Shown in pieces: positions 30,263 through 35,527 of a stretch of DNA of 35,527 bases. How positions within the stretch are numbered: position 1 is the stretch's first letter; every line of letters begins with the position of its first letter. The stretch is from Lachnospiraceae bacterium (GTDB lineage: Bacteria > Bacillota > Clostridia > Lachnospirales > Lachnospiraceae). The DNA lies in contig SVFC01000020.1 of the NCBI GenBank assembly GCA_015057035.1, positions 1-35,527 of the forward strand, in the 5' to 3' direction. Position numbers and translations under genes: made by a program. The notes beneath the pieces are model-generated. The model was not told the origin of the DNA. It saw only the letters and a program-made list of their open reading frames with translations, and searched no databases.

Positions 30263-32473
30263 ATGAAAACAAGAAAGACAGCTCTACTGGTTGTTCTTGC
30301 AATGCTGATTAGCATGCTCTCTGCATGTGGTAACGGCAACGACAACCCAACCACTGATCCTTCTGGCACTCAGACAGAAACTGATTCTAACGTAGATTCT
30401 GAAACAGGTTCTGAAACCGAGACTGGTACTGAAACTGAAACAGGCTCTGAAACTGAGACTGGCTCCGAAACAGAAACCGAGACTGGATCTGAACCAGGAT
30501 CTGAACCAGGATCTGAACCAGACTCAAATGAACCAGCCAAAGTTAAAGTTATTACCATCAAAGAAGCTTTGGAAATCTGTAAAAAGCTTGCTGACGGACA
30601 GGTAACAGAAGAACGTTACGAAATCCGCGCTAAAGTTACTAAGATGCTGAAACCTCAGTATGGTAACATGATAATCAGTGATGGCACTGGTGAGATTTCC
30701 GTATACGGCACTTATAGTGCAGATGGCTCTCTGTCTTATGAACAGATGACAGACAAAGCTTTTGTGGGAGATGAAGTGGTTCTCCACTGTACATTACAGA
30801 ACTACGGTGGTAATGCCGAAGTTAAGAACGCTCGCCTTATTGAGTTTAAAAAAGCGGAAGTTTCTTATGACGAAAGCAAATATCCAGATATGTCTATCGC
30901 AGATATCCGCAAAGCAAAAGAGGGAACTCTTGCAAAGGTTGACGGTGTAGTAGCTGCAATCACATATGCTAACGGCAAAGTTCCAAGCGGTGTTATCTTA
31001 GTTGACAAAACATCTTCTATCTATGTATATGATACAAACATTGCAGGACAGGTAAAGGTTGGTAATACAATTACCATCCTTGGCAAAAAAACTTATTGGG
31101 TATTAGAAACTGAACAGAACAATGCAGATAAGTATGGCTACAAGGGATGTTGCCAGATGGATTCTGCAACACTTATTTCTAATGATAATAAAGTAAGTGA
31201 TTTCAACAAATCTTGGATTAAAGAAACAACCATCAAAGAGTTAATGGAAAACCCAGTATCAAATGATATCACAACCATCATTTACAAAGTAAATGCGCTT
31301 GTTACAAAGGCAGAAGGAACTGGATTTACCAACTACTACTTCAACGACCTTGATGGTACAACAGGTTCATATACTTATACACAGTGTAACGGTAGCGATT
31401 TCGCATGGCTCGACAAGTATGATGGCAAAATCTGCACTGTATACTTAATGGTGATTAATGCCAAATCTTCTCCTTCAGGATGCGTATATCGTTTCTTACC
31501 TGTAGAAGTAAAAGATGAAGGATACAAATTCGATACAAATAAAACAGCAGAACACATTGTAAAATACTATGGTGTTGGTCAGTTCCTTTCTAACTACACA
31601 GGAAATCCAATGGCAGAACTTATTACAAATGTTTCTTCTGACTTATTAGGATTCAAAGATGCAAAATTATCATATACATCAGATAATACAAAAGCACTTA
31701 AGTTTACAGAAAAAGATGGAAAAGTAATTATGGAATGTCTTGCTACAGGAACTGCAAAAGTTACTATCACTGGTTCTTATGGCGGAAAGACATACAGCGA
31801 AACACTTACCATTTCTGTTGAAATTGAAAACCAGGAAACTTACGATTATGTTGATATCGCAGGCGCAATCAGTGCAAATGTTGGTGACAAAGTAACTGTA
31901 AAAGGTATCGTTGGTCCATCTCTCGTAAATCAGGTTGGTTTCTACTTAATCGATGATACAGGCGTAATTGCAATCCGTACTTCTGCGGAAGTTATGGGGC
32001 TTCTTGAAATCGGCCAGGAAGTTATTATGACTGGTGACCGCGACTTATTCCAGAAAGATGCAACAAAGCAGTATGGTCAGATTTGTATCAACAATGCAGA
32101 AATTACTGCAAACAACTATGGCAAGCACGATTACTCTACAAAGAGCTTTAAGGACTTCACTTTAGCTGAATTCTACGGCTTAGATGTTATGACAAGCTAC
32201 AGTACACAGGTTTATGTATTGAAAGCAACTGTTAAACTTGAAGAATCTGCTTACTATACAAACATTAAATTAACTGATGGAACAAACACCGTAACACTCT
32301 ACTGCTCAAGCGCAAACCAGTACAACTGGTTGAAAGCATATGCAGGACAGGAAGTTACTGTAGAAATCGCTCCATGTAACTGGAACGGCAAGACCTTCTA
32401 CGCAGGCTGCGTATTAGCAGTTCGTACAGAAAATGGAAAAGTTCTTAATGAATTAAACTTCCAGAACAACTAA
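30263..32473 (+). CDS. Lipoprotein with several OB-like domains and an Ig-like domain
   Basis: A 736-residue secreted protein with lipobox SMLSAC (Cys about 22) and a tether of SETETG/GSEPGSEP repeats (about 40-92). The rest is built of repeated domains. OB-like segments are near 95-205 (RYEIRAKVTKMLKPQYGNMIISDGTGEISVYG), 225-310 (LAKVDGVVAAITYANGKVPSGVILVDKTSSIYVYD), 535-620 (KVTVKGIVGPSLVNQVGFYLIDDTGVIAIR) and 650-730 (VLKATVKLEESAYYTNIKLTDGTNTVTLY). A Big_2-like domain lies at about 460-525 (SYTSDNTKALKF ... GTAKVTITGSYGGKTYSETLTI). Such OB-fold arrays occur on surface proteins of gut bacteria; the ligand is unknown. It stands alone, with its own terminator. Confidence 0.85.
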   Translation: MKTRKTALLVVLAMLISMLSACGNGNDNPTTDPSGTQTETDSNVDSETGSETETGTETETGSETETGSETETETGSEPGSEPGSEPDSNEPAKVKVITIKEALEICKKLADGQVTEERYEIRAKVTKMLKPQYGNMIISDGTGEISVYGTYSADGSLSYEQMTDKAFVGDEVVLHCTLQNYGGNAEVKNARLIEFKKAEVSYDESKYPDMSIADIRKAKEGTLAKVDGVVAAITYANGKVPSGVILVDKTSSIYVYDTNIAGQVKVGNTITILGKKTYWVLETEQNNADKYGYKGCCQMDSATLISNDNKVSDFNKSWIKETTIKELMENPVSNDITTIIYKVNALVTKAEGTGFTNYYFNDLDGTTGSYTYTQCNGSDFAWLDKYDGKICTVYLMVINAKSSPSGCVYRFLPVEVKDEGYKFDTNKTAEHIVKYYGVGQFLSNYTGNPMAELITNVSSDLLGFKDAKLSYTSDNTKALKFTEKDGKVIMECLATGTAKVTITGSYGGKTYSETLTISVEIENQETYDYVDIAGAISANVGDKVTVKGIVGPSLVNQVGFYLIDDTGVIAIRTSAEVMGLLEIGQEVIMTGDRDLFQKDATKQYGQICINNAEITANNYGKHDYSTKSFKDFTLAEFYGLDVMTSYSTQVYVLKATVKLEESAYYTNIKLTDGTNTVTLYCSSANQYNWLKAYAGQEVTVEIAPCNWNGKTFYAGCVLAVRTENGKVLNELNFQNN

Positions 32474-32512
32474 TCCGAAAAGTTTTAAGAGTAAATCTTT
32501 CATTACAAAAGC

Positions 32513-32554
32513 AAAACGCTAGGCGTGATTACATCACACCTAGCGTTTTTTTAT
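32513..32554. terminator. Bidirectional terminator between the lipoprotein and DUF2442-HTH genes
   Basis: AACGCTAGG pairs with CCTAGCGTT, continued after a C-A mismatch by GTGA/TCAC. Seven T residues follow on the plus strand and a TTTTG tract on the minus strand, serving both convergent genes. A related hairpin lies at 34252-34281. Confidence 0.92.
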
Positions 32555-32566
32555 CAAGATTCTATA

Positions 32567-33382
32567 TTATTCATTTTTAATTCTGGCAATTTCTCCCTTG
32601 GTATAGAGATTCTCTTTTGTTCCCTGAATGATAGGTTTCAGTCGTTTTTCCTTAACCAGATACGATAGGTTCTGGCGAGTACACTCTATCATTAAGCAGG
32701 CACTCGTTGTATCTACCACATTTTTCTGCACAAAACCATAAAAATCACTTGCGGTCAGTGGTAACATCTCACCCATTTCTCTTAAATCCGACGCTGGAAT
32801 CTCAATTGTCTCATTAAATGACACACTATATCCGCCTACCCCTACCTGTACACTCTCAAGCAACTCTCTGTATTTTATAACATGGCTAACTTCTCTGTAT
32901 TTTTCCACAAATTTATCAAGATGAACTATTCTGGCCGTATTATCCCGAAACATACATATGAGATCGCCCTTTTCGGTTGAAAAACATTCTACCACATTTC
33001 CCTTCCATCTGCTTGTTATGCTTTCTGGCACCTCTTCTTCCTTCATTTCTCTGATATAACAGGAATCCTGCGAAGAACGTCCCTTTGACAGAGATAGCAT
33101 TGCAATCTCGCTATACTCTTTTAATTTATGGTTTCTTAGTATTTCGCCTATATTTTGTCTTCCACTTGGAATGATTCTTTCCTGCACCCACATAAGCGCA
33201 ATATCCTTTGGAATGGTATAAATGCCTTTTTTCACCAAGCCTTGGAATAATAATGGTGCCTGCCATTCATCTAATTTTTCGTCCAGTTCAATGATAAAAC
33301 TTTGAGCCTTCTCATAATAGAATAAATATCCAATCGGCTCTGTGCTTCCCAACTGTTCATCATAGATTCCAAAGTTTTTCAT
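32567..33382 (-). CDS. Partner of HipA-like kinase: N-terminal HipS-like (?), DUF2442 and HTH domains
   Basis: About 271 residues from the ATG at 33382 (AAGGTGGTG upstream; a GTG two codons earlier is possible). Residues ~15-110 hold IGYLFYY, then WVQERIIPSGRQNIGEILR, which recalls the F-x-x-L-L-P-E-G-x-x-R signature of the HipA N-terminal subdomain (HipS in HipBST); this match is tentative. Residues ~125-205 resemble DUF2442: VVECFSTEKGDLICMFRDN, ARIVHLDKFVEKY and GGYSVSFNETIEIPASDL. The C-terminal ~50 residues look like an excisionase/MerR-type HTH (TTSACLMIECTRQNLSYLVKEKRLKPI ... LYTKGEI). The start overlaps the kinase gene by 23 bases. It is probably the antitoxin/regulator of the kinase. 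Confidence 0.75.
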   Translation of the reverse strand: MKNFGIYDEQLGSTEPIGYLFYYEKAQSFIIELDEKLDEWQAPLLFQGLVKKGIYTIPKDIALMWVQERIIPSGRQNIGEILRNHKLKEYSEIAMLSLSKGRSSQDSCYIREMKEEEVPESITSRWKGNVVECFSTEKGDLICMFRDNTARIVHLDKFVEKYREVSHVIKYRELLESVQVGVGGYSVSFNETIEIPASDLREMGEMLPLTASDFYGFVQKNVVDTTSACLMIECTRQNLSYLVKEKRLKPIIQGTKENLYTKGEIARIKNE

Positions 33383-34178
33383 ACTCACACCACCTTGCCC
33401 AAAGCATATCCCAAATCTTATCCAAATGCTCTTTTGATAATACCGTTTCTAAATCTGCCAGAAGTAATTCTTTATCCTCTTCCTTCAACACATTAGCAAA
33501 AACATTCTGTTTTTTCTCTACATATTTCAAATTCTCATACGTTGAACGACTTCCGAAGAAATTCTGACATGGCTTATCCTCTAAGATATCAAATTGCATA
33601 ATTTCGTCCGAACTTTGACAGGAGCATAAAAAAGAAAGACCATGATCAAACAATGGAGCAATTCTTAACGTTTTCCTTCTTGCATCTCGAAGGACCTCCA
33701 CATTTGCACCGTGTCTGTCCCTGTTTAATATGAGATAATCTACCACCAACATCCTATCAATATATTCTTGCCACCCATTATTAACACAAAAATCATAACG
33801 AGATTCATCTATTCTTTTATTTACCTGATAGTAATTATCTAATGCCGCTTTGCTTTCCCCTGCCTTTTTGAAGTCTTTTGAGGCACACAACCAGGTATCA
33901 TACACCTTGCCCTCCACCTCAATATCCGCATAAATCAATTGATATTCCAAATGCTCCACACCCAAAAGAGTTAGCAGACGATCTACAATAATTTCATTGA
34001 CACATTCATGTCCAGCGATGCCTTTTTCACTATCAAATTTGGATAATTTATAATATATTTTTTCTCCTGATACAACCGACTGTGATTTTAAAAAAGTGCC
34101 TGCCGTCCCACTGGAACTTCTAATATGAGACCATCTCAAATACGTAAGGTCCTGTTTTTCTGTGATTACTTTTTCCAC
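33360..34178 (-). CDS. HipA-like (CtkA/HipT-type) Ser/Thr kinase
   Basis: A 272-residue protein starting with GTG at 34178 (GGAGG seven bases upstream). It has the HipA-type kinase core: a Ser-rich, Gly-rich loop region RSSSGTAGTFLKS (residues 20-32), Lys in KIYYKLSKF, the catalytic loop NRDRHGAN (152-159) with Asp154, and the metal-binding FDHG (Asp178). It lacks the ~100-residue N-terminal subdomain of E. coli HipA, as HipT does. HipA/HipT phosphorylate aminoacyl-tRNA synthetases and cause dormancy; CtkA is a related secreted kinase in Helicobacter. The target here is unknown. It is the first gene of a two-gene operon with a DNA-binding partner and a palindrome over its promoter. Confidence 0.85.
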   Translation of the reverse strand: MEKVITEKQDLTYLRWSHIRSSSGTAGTFLKSQSVVSGEKIYYKLSKFDSEKGIAGHECVNEIIVDRLLTLLGVEHLEYQLIYADIEVEGKVYDTWLCASKDFKKAGESKAALDNYYQVNKRIDESRYDFCVNNGWQEYIDRMLVVDYLILNRDRHGANVEVLRDARRKTLRIAPLFDHGLSFLCSCQSSDEIMQFDILEDKPCQNFFGSRSTYENLKYVEKKQNVFANVLKEEDKELLLADLETVLSKEHLDKIWDMLWARWCEYEKLWNL

Positions 34179-34199
34179 GTCTGCACCTCCTTTTTATAT

Positions 34200-34229
34200 A
34201 TTATACATTCACATTTGACGTGCGTCAAA
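34200..34229 (-). promoter_or_regulatory. Promoter of the HipA-like module with overlapping perfect palindrome
   Basis: On the minus strand TTGACG (34223-34228) and TATAAT (34200-34205) are spaced by exactly 17 bases. The -35 is part of the perfect inverted repeat TTTGACG-N2-CGTCAAA (34214-34229). This suits autorepression by the HTH domain of the partner protein, as in toxin-antitoxin operons. Confidence 0.75.
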
Positions 34230-34251
34230 CATTTTGATTGTTGGCATAATA

Positions 34252-34281
34252 AAATGCTAGGCGTAACTACACCTAGCATTT
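34252..34281 (-). terminator. Terminator after the two-TM protein gene
   Basis: AAATGCTAGG (34252-34261) pairs perfectly with CCTAGCATTT (34272-34281), ten-base loop. On the minus strand it is followed by TTTTATTAT. It resembles the 32513 hairpin, with a T-A pair replacing a C-G pair in the stem. Confidence 0.88.
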
Positions 34282-34294
34282 CTATTTTCCGATT

Positions 34295-35146
34295 TTATTT
34301 TAAATATTTTTCGAAAACAGGCAGTTCATAGTTTGGAATATATATTCCTATTGATTCACCATTATGATTAATCTCCAGGATATGATACTGTTTGCAATGG
34401 ACACATTCATATTGATCTACCGTAAGTTTAAATTGTTTGTAGGGCTCTTGATCCATTGGTTCTTCTTTGTTCCAACTTAGGATTCGTATGCCCTTCTTTA
34501 CTGTGTGCAACGTTACAATAGAAGAACGGGGAAACGCATATTTGCCGTCCAGATTAGCAAGATATAAATGTTCAGAATCCCCAAAAATCTTAAAAACAGG
34601 GTTAAAATACGGCGCAATCTGCATTCCTTTTTCGCAGACTTTAATCTTTCCGTTCTTAATCTTGTAAAAGAACATCAGGACATTAATCTCTTCTGCATTC
34701 AATGGCACTTCCAATTCTGCATAGATAGCATTACAATTTTCTTCCAAATTAGAAAGCATCTGGACACTTTCATCTGCTCCCAAAACCTTATTTTGTTTAA
34801 TTGTGCCCGCTACTTTAAGAATGAACCAAATTGCCAATGCTAGTCCGCAAAACCAAAAGAGCCCCGGAGCATTTTGATATGCTTGTTCAAGTGAAACAGC
34901 ATCTTCCCCCAGCATCGCCTTTAAAATGCCAATAAAAACAATTGCGCCACCAAATCCACAAACCCATTGTATAAGCCGAAGTGCTATTGGCAGCTTCGAT
35001 TGCTCAACTTGTTCGACTGCTTTATCCGAAGAACGATTGAATGATTCCATCAGAGCTGCAGATGGACAAGCAACTAGAAACTCCGTTCCGTTCAATTCTT
35101 CGTTATTTTTATTTGTTGTCAAATCAATTCCCAAAAATGGTTTCAT
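34295..35146 (-). CDS. Unknown protein with two transmembrane helices
   Basis: A 283-residue protein that I do not recognise. The N-terminal ~50 residues are soluble. Two helices follow (LIQWVCGFGGAIVFIGIL, about 58-75, and LFWFCGLALAIWFILKVAGTI, about 95-115). The remaining ~165 residues are probably cytoplasmic, mixed alpha/beta, with a single CVHCKQYH motif (about 247) that might bind metal. An AGGGGAT SD lies about eight bases before the ATG. A 7-bp stem sits in the leader. It is transcribed alone toward the terminator at 34252. Confidence 0.75.
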   Translation of the reverse strand: MKPFLGIDLTTNKNNEELNGTEFLVACPSAALMESFNRSSDKAVEQVEQSKLPIALRLIQWVCGFGGAIVFIGILKAMLGEDAVSLEQAYQNAPGLFWFCGLALAIWFILKVAGTIKQNKVLGADESVQMLSNLEENCNAIYAELEVPLNAEEINVLMFFYKIKNGKIKVCEKGMQIAPYFNPVFKIFGDSEHLYLANLDGKYAFPRSSIVTLHTVKKGIRILSWNKEEPMDQEPYKQFKLTVDQYECVHCKQYHILEINHNGESIGIYIPNYELPVFEKYLK

Positions 35147-35166
35147 CTGTACATCCCCTATTACTA

Positions 35167-35196
35167 AAGCAACTTATTAGTATTCTTTCGTTGCTT
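35167..35196. promoter_or_regulatory. Leader hairpin upstream of the two-TM protein gene
   Basis: AAGCAAC (35167-35173) pairs with GTTGCTT (35190-35196) across 16 bases, ending about 20 bases before the start codon. A TTGACA at 35222-35227 (minus strand) lies upstream with a poor CAATAT at 17 bases, so the promoter is uncertain. Confidence 0.4.
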
Positions 35197-35282
35197 CAAT
35201 ATTGCCACTCGGCTATACATCTGTCAAGGACGTTAAATTAGATTATTCCCATTTGTTTCAACATCTTTTACTCAAATTTAGA

Positions 35283-35483
35283 TTACATCCACCCCAATGT
35301 TTTTAATACCCAATACCCCAGCCCTACAATCCAGCTGGAGAATATCCCATACAAAATAACCGGCCCTGCTATTCGAAATATCTGACATCCAATCCCAAAT
35401 ACCTGGCCTTCCCATTCTGTCAAGTAAGGTACAAAAAAAATTTGAAAATTGTTTTTCCCGGTGGAGGATTTTACTCTCCACAC
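35283..35483 (-). CDS. Possible small membrane protein or gene remnant
   Basis: A 66-codon frame starting with GTG. Its C-terminal ~45 residues are hydrophobic and look like two membrane helices (GIGCQIFRIAGPVILYGIF, SSWIVGLGYWVLKTL), with LTEWEGQVFG before them. No SD precedes the GTG, and the start lies inside a hairpin (35457-35486), so the N-terminus is doubtful. An alternative frame at 35278-35481 shows no comparable pattern. It may be the end of a decayed gene. Confidence 0.3.
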   Translation of the reverse strand: MWRVKSSTGKNNFQIFFVPYLTEWEGQVFGIGCQIFRIAGPVILYGIFSSWIVGLGYWVLKTLGWM

Positions 35484-35486
35484 GGG
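35457..35486. other. Hairpin at the end of the window
   Basis: CCCG (35457-35460) pairs with CGGG (35483-35486) and TGGAG (35462-35466) with CTCCA (35476-35480), with a small internal loop. On the minus strand an eight-T run appears 21 bases further on, too distant for a classical terminator. Its role is unclear; the right side is cut by the window. Confidence 0.5.
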
Positions 35487-35527
35487 AATTTTGCTTGTTC
35501 CTGCTATCTCTTATGCAACTCCAACTT

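Noticed and set aside
30370..30561. Minus-strand Ser/Val-rich open frame opposite the SETET repeats
   Set aside because: It is the mirror of a low-complexity coding repeat and has no SD; the same applies to 19828-20259 opposite the BlaR1-like linker.
35278..35481. 67-codon minus-strand frame at the window end
   Set aside because: The overlapping frame at 35283-35483 has a more membrane-protein-like composition; neither has an SD, and this one shows no recognisable pattern.

Overview
The window looks like a chromosomal segment of a spore-forming, low-GC Gram-positive gut anaerobe, most likely a member of the Lachnospiraceae (Clostridia). The support is indirect: spoVAD/spoVAE with a sigma-G-type promoter, an LtaS-like lipoteichoic acid synthase, strong SD sequences, sigma-A promoters, many lipoproteins, a DUF1846 protein, an ECF S component without its own energising module, and a cobalamin riboswitch. 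No rRNA, tRNA, CRISPR array, transposase or phage structural gene was recognised.

Layout. 1-250: one copy of a repeated structured element. 248-1775 (-): tetR, repeat-rich lipoprotein and PAP2 phosphatase, with a palindromic operator at the tetR promoter. 1863-3335 (-): spoVAD-spoVAE. 3402-7555 (-): housekeeping genes apt, HD nucleotidase-like, trmO/tsaA, an AI-2E-family transporter with a seven-unit tail repeat, and a HAD hydrolase. 7751-8443 (+): GntR/FCD regulator. 8443-8990: two more copies of the repeated element facing away from each other around a hairpin, forming a ~550-bp imperfect palindrome between convergent genes. 8994-11093 (-): LTA synthase-like enzyme. 11311-12771 (+): DUF1846 protein. 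12733-17073 (-): ABC exporter operon (ATPase, bitopic ectodomain protein, two ABC-2 permeases). 17254-18054 (+): SDR oxidoreductase. 18147-21563 (-): BlaI-type repressor and a very large BlaR1-like M56 sensor. 21682-22945 (-): cobalamin riboswitch, DUF4430 lipoprotein and ECF S component, a likely B12 uptake unit. 22993-27207 (-): Na/Pi cotransporter-PhoU, KdpD-like kinase, KdpE-like regulator and YkgJ protein. 27226-30030 (-): sigma-70-family factor, its membrane partner and a secreted lipoprotein serpin. 30263-32473 (+): lipoprotein with OB-like domains. 32567-34178 (-): HipA-like kinase plus a partner with DUF2442-like and HTH regions. 34295-35146 (-): unknown two-TM protein.

The most unusual content is (1) the three-copy ~245-bp element, whose hairpins are kept by changed bases while its reading frames are not, and which always abuts a gene 3' end in the same orientation; and (2) the two-gene HipA-like kinase module, arranged like a HipBST system with B- and S-like functions possibly fused, with a perfect palindrome over its promoter and flanked by two related terminator hairpins. 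Other regulatory signals include a phosphate-transporter leader with a terminator hairpin between promoter and RBS, 11-bp-spaced direct repeats at its promoter, and palindromic operators for TetR, BlaI and possibly GntR. All functional calls come from reading the sequence; no database search was run.
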